A stretch of 64,000 nucleotides of DNA from contig NC_067206.1 in NCBI RefSeq assembly GCF_026262505.1, positions 9,048,268 through 9,112,267 on the forward strand, written 5' to 3'. A program made the position numbers and the translations under genes. Shown here in pieces: positions 40,150 through 50,359 of this stretch. Origin of the DNA: Trichomonas vaginalis G3 (taxonomy: Eukaryota > Parabasalia > Trichomonadida > Trichomonadidae). The notes under the pieces were generated by a model. It was not told the origin of the DNA. It was given only the letters and a program-made list of their open reading frames with translations, and did not search any database. Numbering within the stretch: the first letter of the stretch is position 1; every line of letters begins with the position of its first letter.

Positions 40150-40731
40150 ATGTCATTTCCGAAAAATAGAAGCGTAAGTGTTTCAAAAGGTTTAATGGCG
40201 GTGGCAGATGTGAAGTTAAATTCACCAACTCAAACAAACAGTCAAAGTGTTATTGTCAATGTCAAAGAAAGAGATGTTGAAGTGGGGAAACCATACGAAG
40301 ACGAAGATGGTATAACAATTGTTCCTGTAAAAGAACAACCAACATATCCTGAAGTTAGCAGAGACTTAAGTTCTGTTGCAGATATTCGAAATGACTACCA
40401 ACAACTTAAAGACAAACTTCAAACTCAGGAGAAGATTTGTCAAGCTTTAGGTATAATGTTAAACTTGGTTGAGCACAACCCTGTAAAAGTGAACTCATAT
40501 GTCATTGCACCTCATGAAGTTTTGAAAGAACTATTGAAACTTTTGACAGAGGCAGACGATATAAACATCAAAGAAATAGAACCCGACATTAGTTGCTGTG
40601 GTGTTTCATATAATGTCATTGACAAGATATACGTTATGAAAGGAGGTGAAACGTTGAACTTAAAGTATAGTTTCCCAGACGTTATAAAAATATTTGACGA
40701 CCACAACATTTCATTAAAATTTATTTGCTAA
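40150..40731 (+). CDS. 193-residue CCG-motif protein (M2)
   Basis: Whole ORF, start MSFPKNRSVS with leader TTTTTATTCTAAGTAAA. Counterpart of M1 13865-14446 and relative of M3 25821-26435. It ends 4 bp before the start of the penton-like gene, without the small gene that M1 has there. Confidence 0.6.
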   Translation: MSFPKNRSVSVSKGLMAVADVKLNSPTQTNSQSVIVNVKERDVEVGKPYEDEDGITIVPVKEQPTYPEVSRDLSSVADIRNDYQQLKDKLQTQEKICQALGIMLNLVEHNPVKVNSYVIAPHEVLKELLKLLTEADDINIKEIEPDISCCGVSYNVIDKIYVMKGGETLNLKYSFPDVIKIFDDHNISLKFIC

Positions 40732-40735
40732 GTAA

Positions 40736-41532
40736 ATGGCAGAAGACATAATGGTTTATACTATTACGACTAAAAACCCTGAGTCATATAATTCTATAAC
40801 AACAAACTTACAAAGTCCTCAAGGACGATATTGTAAACTAACCTTAAACACAATGACGACTAAAGCCTGTTTTGCTCTTTTGACACCAGAAGATTTTATT
40901 GTTGTGAATGGTAAAAAATACTCCTTTGAAGATACTTACTCAGATATACCACCAACAGGTTTTGTTGACTTATTTAATACTTTAAGGACGAGTGTAACAT
41001 GTGCTGCAACTAGAGCAGGTTTCATTATGTTTGGATGTCCGACTGAGTTTACTATAAACGATATGAGCTATAATACAAAACTTATTTCTGGTTTTTACTA
41101 CCAACAGTTTCCTATAACAGGAAAAGGTGTCATACAAGGAATGTCTATTCCATTGACATTAAGCACACCAATCTTATATATTGTTTCAAACTTAGGTTCA
41201 AAGTGCTATTCGAATGTCGACAGAAACTATTTGACCAAAAGATACTTATGCGTATAAACAATACTTTCTCTGCTGGTTTGCCTATTGTTCATTCGAATGC
41301 AGAATTTTCAACCTTAGTGAACTCAAACACTTTGGCAAGTATAACGTTGACATTAGTTGACGCAAACTTTGTTCCTGTAAAACTTTTATGTCCTATGTAT
41401 TTGTCAATGACGGCAGAAAGTTTCGAATTGGAAGATGCAACTGGTGAAAGTATTGTATTACAAGAACAACTTCAACAACAAATAGCTCAAGAACAACAAA
41501 TGCAACAAATGCAACAAATAGCTCAAGAATAA
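40736..41532 (+). pseudogene. Penton-like minor capsid protein (M2)
   Basis: Counterpart of M1 12820-13617 with the same LTLVDANFVPVKL mark and Q-rich end. It seems to have about one break. Confidence 0.6.
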
Positions 41533-41561
41533 AAAAAAATATTTTTTTTATTTTTATAAAA

Positions 41562-42143
41562 ATGTACGCTGAGTTTGTTGGAGAAGACCGTTGGGAAACT
41601 TGTTTGTTAGATGAGAAATATGAAATTCACTGTTGTGAGTCATTTGAAGTCAGAAACAAAAAGACAAAAAGAGTTTTAAGCGAATGGGAGCAAAATAACG
41701 GATATGCTAGGATGAGGATTGGTGGAAAACACTATTTTAAACATGTTGTCATTGCAACTCATTTTATACCGAACCCTAACAATCTACCTTTTGTAGACCA
41801 TATAAACCATATAAGAAACGACAATAGACTTGAAAATTTACGCTGGGTCACTCGTTCTGAAAACAGTAAGAACAGAGGCAAATTTAGAGATATTGTATTC
41901 GAATTTGTCGACGAACTAGAAGATGAAACAATTGAAATTACAGACTATGGTAAGCATACGTTTGAGTTTTACTACTATAGCGAAGAACAAGACTCTTTCT
42001 ACTTTTATACCGGCGTAAACTATAGAAAATTACAAGTATGTTTTACTAATGGCTATGCTTATGTAAACGCTAGAGATACAGATGGAAAAAACGTTAAAAT
42101 ACTTCTTAACAAATTCAAGAAGCTATATGGCATACCATTTTAA
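41562..42143 (+). CDS. HNH endonuclease (M2), at the helicase place
   Basis: 193 residues, whole; NUMOD4-like front, VDHINHIRNDNRLENLRWVT core and the C-terminal module as in M1 2764-3348, to which it is closely similar throughout. It stands between the penton-like and 139-residue genes, exactly where M1 has the SF3 helicase. Leaders on both sides are A/T-rich (AAAAAAAATATTTTTTTTAT type). Confidence 0.85.
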   Translation: MYAEFVGEDRWETCLLDEKYEIHCCESFEVRNKKTKRVLSEWEQNNGYARMRIGGKHYFKHVVIATHFIPNPNNLPFVDHINHIRNDNRLENLRWVTRSENSKNRGKFRDIVFEFVDELEDETIEITDYGKHTFEFYYYSEEQDSFYFYTGVNYRKLQVCFTNGYAYVNARDTDGKNVKILLNKFKKLYGIPF

Positions 42144-42184
42144 AACGTTTTTAAAAAAAAATATTTTTTTATTCTGAAGAAAAG

Positions 42185-42604
42185 ATGGCAAAATTCATCT
42201 CAGTAAACAAGTACATGACAGAAGTCAAAGATAAGTTAGCTCCATTCACATATTTGAATGTTTACTTCTACCATTTTGAAAAGTCTTCATTCAGCAAAGT
42301 TTGGAACATCGAACCAGTTAAGTTTGCTATTGTGACTAAAAATGGTGCGAAATTTGAAGACTTAGACATAGAAGGTTTGTTAACAGTCAAAGAAAATTTT
42401 GACAGAAAGTTCTCAAAACTCGAAGAAGGCAAAGCATACAAACTTGTTATACCTTATGAACCAAAGAAAGCAGACGACTATGAATATTATGAGTCTAAGA
42501 TAGTTGAAGTTCAAGGTAAATTAGGTAAAAAGATTTTAGAGTCTAAGCCAGTGTTTGCTCCTAAAGAGGAAGAGAACATTGACATCGACCCAGAAATGTT
42601 CTAA
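42185..42604 (+). CDS. 139-residue conserved protein (M2)
   Basis: Whole counterpart of M1 11098-11517 (FTYLNVYFYHFEKS; acidic end NIDIDPEMF). Convergent with the next small gene. Function unknown. Confidence 0.55.
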   Translation: MAKFISVNKYMTEVKDKLAPFTYLNVYFYHFEKSSFSKVWNIEPVKFAIVTKNGAKFEDLDIEGLLTVKENFDRKFSKLEEGKAYKLVIPYEPKKADDYEYYESKIVEVQGKLGKKILESKPVFAPKEEENIDIDPEMF

Positions 42605-42620
42605 AAATAAAATTTTATTT

Positions 42621-43070
42621 TTACATGTCAAATTTCTTTTTCTCTGGTTCAGGTTCTTTCTTCTCTTCTTCTACTTTCTTTTCTTTCTTTTCTCTCTTCT
42701 TCTTCTTTTCTGGTGGAGTTATGTCAAATTTCTCAGAACCATATTTATGTAAAAGTTCTTTGTCCTTTAATAGCTCTTCTATTCTGTTTTCTATTTCATC
42801 TTCAAGAACAGCGCATGTGCCTTCTTTGCATTCTAAGAACTTTTGTTGGACTTCATCTTTCCAATCGGCGTCATCTCTGTCAACAAGTCTGTCATTGACA
42901 AATTTTAAGACTTCTCTGCTTAAGGTTTTATGGTTCTTGTCATATTCCCAGAAACAGAACTTTAGAACAAATTCACCTTTCTTGTTTACACTATGTAAGA
43001 TTTTATGGTCGACAGATGTTTTGCTGTCGAAAAGTTTGTCTCGAATATAGATAGCGAAATCGCTCGACAT
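42621..43070 (-). CDS. Small protein with charged tail (M2)
   Basis: About 149 residues, start MSSDFAIYIRDKLF. Body as M1 10615-11028; the tail is EKKVEEEKKEPEPEKKKFDM. Divergent from the ATPase gene with 36 bp between starts. Confidence 0.55.
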   Translation of the reverse strand: MSSDFAIYIRDKLFDSKTSVDHKILHSVNKKGEFVLKFCFWEYDKNHKTLSREVLKFVNDRLVDRDDADWKDEVQQKFLECKEGTCAVLEDEIENRIEELLKDKELLHKYGSEKFDITPPEKKKKREKKEKKVEEEKKEPEPEKKKFDM

Positions 43071-43106
43071 TTTCAAAAAGATAAAAATTTTAATTTTTCT
43101 AAAAAT

Positions 43107-43982
43107 ATGTTAGAAAAAAAGTTTGCTGACATTGACAAGAAATTTGAGAATGTTTTAAACAAGAACAAGAGGAAGTTGGAAAATGCTCAGATAAAACCCA
43201 TACATGACAAGTTCTTATTTGCTCAGAATGGTATAACAGGTCTAATTGCACCACCTGGGTCGGGTAAGACTTTCACTTATCTTAAAATGGCTGCACAACA
43301 ACAAGAACTAGATGAGAAGAACCCATTCTATGAGTTAGTTGTTATTTGTAGTACTTCTGGTCAATTCGATCAAACCGTCAATTCGTTCAAAGATATTATA
43401 AAGAAGTCTAAGTTAGTATGTATAAAAGACTCTGAGTTGTTAGATTGGATAAAGAAGTACCAAAGAAGAGTTTTGAAGTATAATGCTATAAATGAGTATG
43501 TCAATTCGAAGTTTAAAGACCCAAATGAGGAAATGCAGAGAATATTAGAGAAGAAACACTTCAGAAACAAACAGAAAGAGATAGAATACATTTCGAAGAA
43601 ATTGCAATCTTACGATTGGAAGACTTACCCTCATAGATGTCTTCTTATCTTAGATGACTTTGCTTCTCATCCTTTGTTAAAGAATAGAGAACAAGATATG
43701 TGTCGAATTCTTAAGAAGCTCAGACACTTTAACATCTCAGTCGTAATATGTGTACAGACAGCAAAGAGTTTAAGTAAGGATGTTAAAAGAATACTTACTG
43801 ACATTGTACTTTTCCCCGGATTGTCCGAAGACGATTTCATGGAACTTATGAAAGAGTCCATGGCAGGTAAGTTTGACAGACATGAACTATGGGAGAAGTA
43901 CAAAGTCATACAAGACCCTCATACTTCTTTCAGAATTCATATCTACGCAAACAAAGTTCAAATTGTAAAAAGTCAAGCGTAA
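43107..43982 (+). CDS. A32-like packaging ATPase (M2)
   Basis: 291 residues, whole. MLEKKFADIDKKFENVL front helix, Walker A GLIAPPGSGKTF, Walker B HRCLLILDDFASHP, sensor SVVICVQTAKSL. Start chosen at ATG 43107 after TTTTTCTAAAAAT. It powers genome packaging in related Polintons. Confidence 0.85.
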   Translation: MLEKKFADIDKKFENVLNKNKRKLENAQIKPIHDKFLFAQNGITGLIAPPGSGKTFTYLKMAAQQQELDEKNPFYELVVICSTSGQFDQTVNSFKDIIKKSKLVCIKDSELLDWIKKYQRRVLKYNAINEYVNSKFKDPNEEMQRILEKKHFRNKQKEIEYISKKLQSYDWKTYPHRCLLILDDFASHPLLKNREQDMCRILKKLRHFNISVVICVQTAKSLSKDVKRILTDIVLFPGLSEDDFMELMKESMAGKFDRHELWEKYKVIQDPHTSFRIHIYANKVQIVKSQA

Positions 43983-44487
43983 AAAATGTAAGTGTTTTAG
44001 TCTTAGTCTGTTGTGGTGCTGGGGCTGTCGGTTCTTCTGGCTTTGGAAGACATTCAGGAAGAGGAACGTCAGTCATCCGTTTGTGTCCTGTCGGAAGGAA
44101 GAACTTTTCCTGTTGTCGGGAAATTTTTTTCCAGTTGTCGGGAAATTTTTTTCCTGTCGGATGGAAAAAATTTTCCTGTCGGATGGAAAAAAGTTCTCAA
44201 TTTTCGAAAATTTGAATGGTTTACGGACGAACAACAGGAAAATTTTTTCCAGTTGGAAGGAAGGACTTGGAATGTCGGAAGGAAGGACTTGGAATGTCGG
44301 ATGGAAGGACTCGGAATGTCGGATGGAAGGACTTGGAATGTCGGATGGAAGAACTTGGAATGTCGGAAGGAAGGACTCGGAATGCCAGAAGGAAGGACTC
44401 GGAATGCCAGAAGGATTTGACAAGACAATTTACCTTATAGAGCTACCTGAGTCATCTGAAGTCAAGCTTGAAAAATAAAGAGTTCAT
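43983..44487. repeat. 22-bp tandem repeats after the ATPase gene (M2)
   Basis: Mainly GTCGGATGGAAGGACTTGGA-AT type units (about 44255-44415), plus GGGAAATTTTTTTCCTGTCGG-like units (44100-44200). M1 has a block in the same place with a different main unit, so the block turns over fast. A line GTCAAGC-TTGAAAAATAAAG at 44460-44480 repeats the ATPase 3' region. Open frames across it are by-products. Confidence 0.65.
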
Positions 44488-45402
44488 TTACTCTGCTTGT
44501 TTGAAGTTGTCAAAATACTCTGTTATTTTTTCCTTTAACAATGGCAAATCTTCTTTGAAGGTAAGTATTGTACAACCTTTAATATCATAGTGTGTTTGAG
44601 GTAAAGTATCTTGAACTATTTGTTTAACTTGTTCATTCGGGGTCATTGAAATCGGTAAGTTTTCGCGATAGAACCAATTTCTGTCAGATTTGTAAATCTT
44701 AGCAAGGTCGTAAAAGCTTTTGTTGTTTCTTCTGACTAAATGCAACATAACCATATCTCTGTCTTCTTCATTTTCCATCTCTTCAGTATAAATCATATAC
44801 TTATAGTTCTTTTCCTTTCCTTTTGGTACCGAACGTGGTATTCTTTTCTGTATGTTTTTGTCTTTTGCTTCAAGCTTGTTTTCCATCTCTTCACGTTCTT
44901 GTCTATGAATTTCGTCAAGAAGTCTGTAAATATACCAAGCATAACGAGGTGAAGCCCACATTGCAACAGCATTTACAAGAAGTCTATGTACATACCAACC
45001 TCTCAAACCATTTGGCAATTTTTCACGATTTTCATAGAGTTTTGGCGACTGGGGTTTTTTCCCTACTCGCTGTTCTTCACTGTTTTCATGAGTTTTAGGC
45101 AAGGCCGACTTTTTCCCTACTCGCTGTTCTTCACGATTTTCATGAGTTTTGGCGACTACGGAAAAATCCGTAGTCGAATTTTCAGCTTCATTTAATAGTT
45201 CAATAGTGCTTTGGTTCCTAAACCAGTCTTGTGGTTTCTTAGTATCTGGAGCAAAACATGCTGTCAAAATACTTTGCATTTGGTACATGTCATCTTTGAC
45301 TGAACGAATGAGACGGAGTTGTTTGTTAAACTGTATGTACTCGTATTCTTCATTTATAGCTTCATGAACGATAGCAGTTGTTGTGTTCTCTGTTGTTGAC
45401 AT
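44488..45402 (-). CDS. KilA-N domain protein 2 with long insert (M2)
   Basis: 304 residues from MSTTENTTTA. Same domains as M1 8427-9230, but the loop before LRGWYVHRLLVN holds a longer insert with repeats of the type KTHENREEQRVGKK. The DNA of the insert contains units with pairing ends (CCGTAGTCG / CGACTACGG). It looks whole. Confidence 0.85.
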   Translation of the reverse strand: MSTTENTTTAIVHEAINEEYEYIQFNKQLRLIRSVKDDMYQMQSILTACFAPDTKKPQDWFRNQSTIELLNEAENSTTDFSVVAKTHENREEQRVGKKSALPKTHENSEEQRVGKKPQSPKLYENREKLPNGLRGWYVHRLLVNAVAMWASPRYAWYIYRLLDEIHRQEREEMENKLEAKDKNIQKRIPRSVPKGKEKNYKYMIYTEEMENEEDRDMVMLHLVRRNNKSFYDLAKIYKSDRNWFYRENLPISMTPNEQVKQIVQDTLPQTHYDIKGCTILTFKEDLPLLKEKITEYFDNFKQAE

Positions 45403-45761
45403 ATCTGTCTTTACATACAAAATAAAAAAATAAATAAAAATAAAACTAACTTTATTTTTTCTGTCTTAAGGAAACTCACGATTTTCATGTGTTTTAGGCA
45501 AGGCCGGTAAAAGTCGGTCTAGAGAAATTTCACTGTTTTCATAGAGTTTTAGGCGACTGGGTTTTCTTACCTACTCGCTGTTCTTCACTGTTTTTCATAC
45601 GGAATCTCTATCCTCGGTTTTTCGAGGGTAGCAATCTTATGCCATTTTACTCAGATTTTTGTGCTGAATTCAGCAAAAATAATGTTTAGGTGAAGAGGTG
45701 ACATCTCACCCGTTTTCTCACCTGTTTTTTTCACAAGCGTTTTACATGGTAAACGTTATTT
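45403..45761. repeat. Intergenic scraps of KilA-N 2 insert, hairpins
   Basis: Holds a leader, a scrap of the KilA-N 2 insert region (about 45480-45600), a CCTCGGTTTTTCGAGG hairpin (about 45608-45632) and a GTGA-type array (about 45687-45730). No gene. Confidence 0.55.
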
Positions 45762-46376
45762 TTACATGTATTTTTCAGCAACTTCGTCAAATAATTTTAT
45801 AGCTTTATCTATCTCATCTACTTCAAACGTTTCTTTTCCTTTCGTGGGAGCACCATACATTTTCTCAAACTTTTCAAGTAGTTCTGTTTCAGCAGCTCTC
45901 ATATCATTAACAAACACAACCTTAACTCTATTGACTATACTGTCATATCTTTGAGTTATATTAAATGTTCTTCCTATCTTATATCTCTTTGTATTGAAGT
46001 CCTTTGGTTTCTGAACGATGTAAAGTAAGCCTTCACTGCAACGTTCCGTATCGAATGAACCATATGTTATGAAATTATATCCAACAACTGGGTCAATCCA
46101 GAACAAAACTACTGGTATAAGACTTTTGTCAATGAGATATGCTCTTGTTCCATAGAATCTTACCGATATCATAAGCTCAGGATTTTTTGTCAAAATTTTC
46201 TGAGTAGAAGCATTTTTAACCCAGTCGTGGGATGTTTTCTTTTCAGATAGTGTTAAAATGTCTGACAAAGAATATTTTTTGTATTTCTTTGAGTATCTTA
46301 CGTTTAAATCACCTATTCTAACTATTTTGGTCTCATTGTCTATCTTTCTAACTGTTTCAAACTCAATGTTTAACAT
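45762..46376 (-). CDS. T5orf172/GIY-YIG-like protein (M2)
   Basis: 204 residues, whole; counterpart of M1 7314-7928 with the same KilA-N-like front and GLLYIVQKP / YKIGRT / AAETELLEKF back. Confidence 0.75.
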   Translation of the reverse strand: MLNIEFETVRKIDNETKIVRIGDLNVRYSKKYKKYSLSDILTLSEKKTSHDWVKNASTQKILTKNPELMISVRFYGTRAYLIDKSLIPVVLFWIDPVVGYNFITYGSFDTERCSEGLLYIVQKPKDFNTKRYKIGRTFNITQRYDSIVNRVKVVFVNDMRAAETELLEKFEKMYGAPTKGKETFEVDEIDKAIKLFDEVAEKYM

Positions 46377-46921
46377 TTTCTGTTCTTACATACAAAATAA
46401 AAAAATAAAAAAAATAAAACTAACTTTTTTTTCTATCTTAAGGAAATTCATGATTTTCATACGGAATCTCTATCCTCGGTTTTTCGAGGGTAGCAATCTT
46501 ATGAGGAAATTCATGAAATTTGGTCATTTTTCAGCAAAAATAATGTTTATGTTAGAATGTTAGATCTAACCTGTTTTCTAACCTCTTTTCTAACATGGTC
46601 TAAAACACACAAAACTCATGAAATTTCATACGGAATTCAGCAAAAATAATGTTTATGTTAGAATGTTAGATCTAACCTCTTTTCTAACCTCTTTTCTAAC
46701 ATGGTCTAAAACACACAAAACTCATGAAATTTCATACGGAATTCAGCAAAAATAATGTTTATGTTAGAATGTTAGATCTAACCTCTTTTCTAACCTCTTT
46801 TCTAACATGGTCTAAAACACACAAAACTCATGAAATTTCATACGGAATTCAGCAAAAATAATGTTTATGTTAGAAGGTTGGATCTAACCTCTTTTCTAAC
46901 CTCTTTTCTACCCCAGTTATT
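46377..46921. repeat. Four tandem ~105-bp hairpin units (M2)
   Basis: A CCTCGGTTTTTCGAGG hairpin (about 46472-46492) is followed by four units with GTTAGA/GGTTAG arrays, against three in M1 plus one GTGA array. Each unit contains AAACTCATGAAATTTCATAC and GGAATTCAGC. No gene. Confidence 0.65.
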
Positions 46922-47836
46922 TTATAAGCGTTTTACATGGTAAACGTTATGAATTCGTGAGACTTTAAACAGTTTTGTAGCTTCGATTTCCTCTGTCAGT
47001 ACATCGAATGTTTTAACTATGCCGAAAGTCTCTTTATATTTCTTCTTGACATCAGATAGAAGGAAATCTTCTGCTGTTGGATAGTTTTTGTTCAGAAATT
47101 CTAACATGTTCATTTTATCTTCTGCTGGTTTCTCTACTTCTTTCTTTAAATCTGCATAGTCGTTTCTCATTCTTTCTATCTCTTTGACGGAGTAGTTATA
47201 TTTCCTCATTGCTGCCTTACATTTTGAACATTGCGGGTTCATTTTAGCATTGTACATTGAAACCTTACCTGCAAGTACAACTAAAGCGTCAATGGTTTTC
47301 TTTAACTCAAAACATGCAGGTTTTATCTGTTCGTTCCATACTTTACCTCTTCTATCTTTATCTCTTATCTGCCATACACATTCAGCAACTAACGAAACAA
47401 AGTTGTCGTAGGTCTTAAACTCCCCAGATTTATATATGTCAGAGATGTTCTTATATACCATATCGCAGTCTTTGTCCATAACCTTATGGTTGCAATGAAA
47501 TCCTAGAAACTCATAGTTTACCTTACGAATGAACTTCTTTATTTCTACTGAGTCGGTTGTTTTTACTTCTATTTCGTCAAATTCGGGAATAGTGAGTTTT
47601 TGTTGTTGGATTTCAGGAAGTTTGGGTAGATGGTCGATGAGGTCCTGCATGTCGTAAAGATACTGTTCATTTGTTTCATCTTTCGCACTACAGTCTAAAT
47701 CTCCTTGGAGAAGTTCCTGCTTTATCTTCTGGATTTCTGTTTCGAAAGTATATGAAGAAGGAATGAAGCTTTTCATCTCTACCAACATTGAAGTTGGATT
47801 CATGACTAAAGAGTTTGGTGCTGTTGTTGCTAACAT
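46922..47836 (-). CDS. 304-residue CxxC protein (M2)
   Basis: Whole; counterpart of M1 5852-6766 with MNPQCSKCKAAM and the winged-helix-like end. The start MLATTAPNSL is the first ATG here, which fixes the start in M1 too. Confidence 0.6.
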   Translation of the reverse strand: MLATTAPNSLVMNPTSMLVEMKSFIPSSYTFETEIQKIKQELLQGDLDCSAKDETNEQYLYDMQDLIDHLPKLPEIQQQKLTIPEFDEIEVKTTDSVEIKKFIRKVNYEFLGFHCNHKVMDKDCDMVYKNISDIYKSGEFKTYDNFVSLVAECVWQIRDKDRRGKVWNEQIKPACFELKKTIDALVVLAGKVSMYNAKMNPQCSKCKAAMRKYNYSVKEIERMRNDYADLKKEVEKPAEDKMNMLEFLNKNYPTAEDFLLSDVKKKYKETFGIVKTFDVLTEEIEATKLFKVSRIHNVYHVKRL

Positions 47837-48194
47837 GTTCTTACAATAAAAATAAAAAATATTTTTTTAAAAAAACTAACTTTATTTTTTATGTTTTTTG
47901 TGAAAGTGTCAAAACTCATGAATTTCATGAGTTTTCTACGATGTTAGAAAACGTGTTAGAAAACGTGTTAGATCTAACATTCTAACATAAAATATATTTT
48001 TTGGTCGTTTACACTCATTACGAAGAAGAAGTCTTAACAAAACATTTACGATGAAGAAGTTTCGACAAAACATTTACGATGAAATTCATGAAAATTCATG
48101 AAAATTCAAGAGGTTAGAAAAGAGGTTAGAAAAGAGGTTAGATCTAACCTTCTACCCTAAATTATATTTTTGCCGAAAAAAATGGTTCATTTAC
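47837..48194. repeat. Intergenic hairpin arrays (M2)
   Basis: A GTTAGA array (about 47940-47990), CATTTACGATGAAG words and a GGTTAGA array (about 48110-48165), as in M1 5497-5851. No gene. Confidence 0.6.
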
Positions 48195-48851
48195 TCACAA
48201 TATTTTTGTACAAAGACCCCAAACTTTTAACTTCTTTTCTGCAGCTTCTAATGCTATCTTAGCGAGTTCATATTCTCTAAATTCTCTCTTTAAATCTTCT
48301 TGTTCCCATTGGTCGAGTTCGTATGGCGAGTCTCTATAACCAGAACATATCTCACGTTCATGTTCTATTTGTTTTTCATGCATTTTTCTAACTTCTTCTT
48401 CGAACAAAGGTTTTGCATTCTCTACTGTATCTTCGAGTTCTTCTTCATCTAACTTCTCATGAACTTTCTTGTCTATGGAGTCCATAATTTTTCCAACTGC
48501 TATACAATATTTTGGAGAAGCCCACATTGCAATATAGTTTACAAGTCTTGGGTCTACATACGTTCCTCTAACCTGTTTGATTTCATCAGGAATTCCTGCA
48601 TGAACTTTGTATAAAAAGCAACCGCCGGAATTCCGGCGGTTGGTATATTCTTCACAAAATGCCGTATAATACTCTTCCCAGGACTTATTTTCCAACAACT
48701 TTCTAAAGTCTTTCCTAAACTGCTGACACATATTTGTTACATTTATATAACCATCCTTGTCTCTACGTAAGACTTCAATACCGTTGTAAGTGCCTTTTGT
48801 GAATGTTTCGCCATTAGATTTGTTCGTGAACGTTTTTGCTTCGACTGTCAT
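48195..48851 (-). CDS. KilA-N domain protein 1 (M2)
   Basis: Counterpart of M1 4834-5496, with DGYINVTNMCQQF, the NRRNSGGC palindrome insert and TYVDPRLVNYIAMWASP. The last few residues differ from M1. Start ATG at 48851 after the same leader. Confidence 0.8.
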   Translation of the reverse strand: MTVEAKTFTNKSNGETFTKGTYNGIEVLRRDKDGYINVTNMCQQFRKDFRKLLENKSWEEYYTAFCEEYTNRRNSGGCFLYKVHAGIPDEIKQVRGTYVDPRLVNYIAMWASPKYCIAVGKIMDSIDKKVHEKLDEEELEDTVENAKPLFEEEVRKMHEKQIEHEREICSGYRDSPYELDQWEQEDLKREFREYELAKIALEAAEKKLKVWGLCTKIL

Positions 48852-49442
48852 TTCAGTACGTACAATAAAAATAAAAAATATTTTTGAGTGGCTTAACCGT
48901 CGGACATCCGTTTGTGGCTTAACCGTCGGACCACAACGATAAAAATCTCGACAAAACATATACGATGAAGAAGTCTTGACAAAACATTTACGAAGAAGTC
49001 TTGACAAAAAATATACGATGAAATCTATTTCCTGTGTTGTTGTCAAAATGTCATGTTGTCACACTTTTTCAGAGAAGTTAAAATGACCGAGTGACATGGT
49101 GACACCTTCAGTAAACATCTCATTTTAACTCACTTTTTTTCTATCTTAAGGAAATTCATGAAAATTCACCTGTTGAACTTTGTATAAAAAGCAACCCGCG
49201 GAATTCCGCGGGTTGGTATATTCTTCACAAAATGCTTGTTTTGAGGTCGAGCCACTTTTGGCTCCACCGTATTCTTTCAACCAAAAACTCATTTTTGTCG
49301 AATTCAGCACAAAATTCATGACAAATTCATGAAAATTCATGAAAATTCATGAAAATTCATGACAAATTCATGACAAATTCAAGAGGGTAGAAAACAGGTT
49401 AGAAAACGGGTTAGATATACCCTTCTACCCTAAAAGTATTTT
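48852..49442. promoter_or_regulatory. Control region of KilA-N 1 (M2)
   Basis: Two GTGGCTTAACCGTCGGAC repeats (about 48890-48935), the GTTAAAATGA/TCATTTTAAC inverted repeat (about 49075-49130), a perfect palindrome AACCCGCGGAATTCCGCGGGTT (about 49193-49214) outside coding sequence, and a hairpin array (49383-49435). No long gene. Confidence 0.55.
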
Positions 49443-50303
49443 TCAATACTTTTTCAGCACTTTTCCGTAGTTATATATGAAAGACAATTCGAGATAAAAG
49501 TCATAGTACAATGGAATAATATGTTGCACACCGTTTGTTGTGAACCAAACTTGAAAGTCAGAGAAACTGTTACTAGGTGGTTCGTAGAATTTAGAAGCAA
49601 AGTCATAAAAGTCCTTACCAATACAAAGAAAACTATTGTTGCTTGAACTGAAACTTGCATGACACATAACATTTTGAGGGTCGAACACGTTTCTATAAAC
49701 TGTCAAATCTGCTGGTGGAAGTATAAATTTAAAAGGACCGTCAGGTGGTAATGGTTCGTTCTGGTTTAGTAACCGAAGAAATTGTGCCCAAGAACGTTTG
49801 TCTACTTGCCAAAATAAAAACTGTGTATCTCTTGGAGGGTTAATTTCAATCTTTTGAAATGAAACGGTGGAGTTCATCTTATCGTATTCTAGTTTCAGAT
49901 AGTATGTTCCGTTTAGTAAAGAGTCGTATTTTTCTTGAAATTCCCAATAGTATTTGTTTATTTGAGTTTGAAAGTCATTTAGAGTTTTCTCAAGACTTTC
50001 GTCTGAACGAACCGTAAAGATTCTCATTTCGTCAAATTTGTCTATTAGACCATCATCACCTTTATACTGACCATGAAAATCTACTGCGAACATAAATGCG
50101 TTAGTTCTATTTGAAAACAAAACTCTTCTAAATCCTATTGCCTTTGCTTCTGAAGGACTTTGAAGCCAACGAATTGGATAATCAAACCTGTAAGCTCCGG
50201 ATGAAATTTCTTCATCTGAAATAGTCCTACCAGCATTTGTAAAGATATAGTCTAACGGTTTTGTATCTGCTACTTTTGTTCTTTGTTTTTCAACCTGAAA
50301 CAT
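49443..50303 (-). CDS. 286-residue conserved Polinton protein (M2)
   Basis: Whole, nearly identical to M1 3385-4245. A divergent relative lies in the same element at 54869. Only a scrap of HNH-like sequence follows at the place where M1 has its HNH gene. Confidence 0.65.
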   Translation of the reverse strand: MFQVEKQRTKVADTKPLDYIFTNAGRTISDEEISSGAYRFDYPIRWLQSPSEAKAIGFRRVLFSNRTNAFMFAVDFHGQYKGDDGLIDKFDEMRIFTVRSDESLEKTLNDFQTQINKYYWEFQEKYDSLLNGTYYLKLEYDKMNSTVSFQKIEINPPRDTQFLFWQVDKRSWAQFLRLLNQNEPLPPDGPFKFILPPADLTVYRNVFDPQNVMCHASFSSSNNSFLCIGKDFYDFASKFYEPPSNSFSDFQVWFTTNGVQHIIPLYYDFYLELSFIYNYGKVLKKY

Positions 50304-50359
50304 TTAATATATGTAAAAATATATTGTTTTAAAATGGTATGCCATTTCATATTTCTCAT

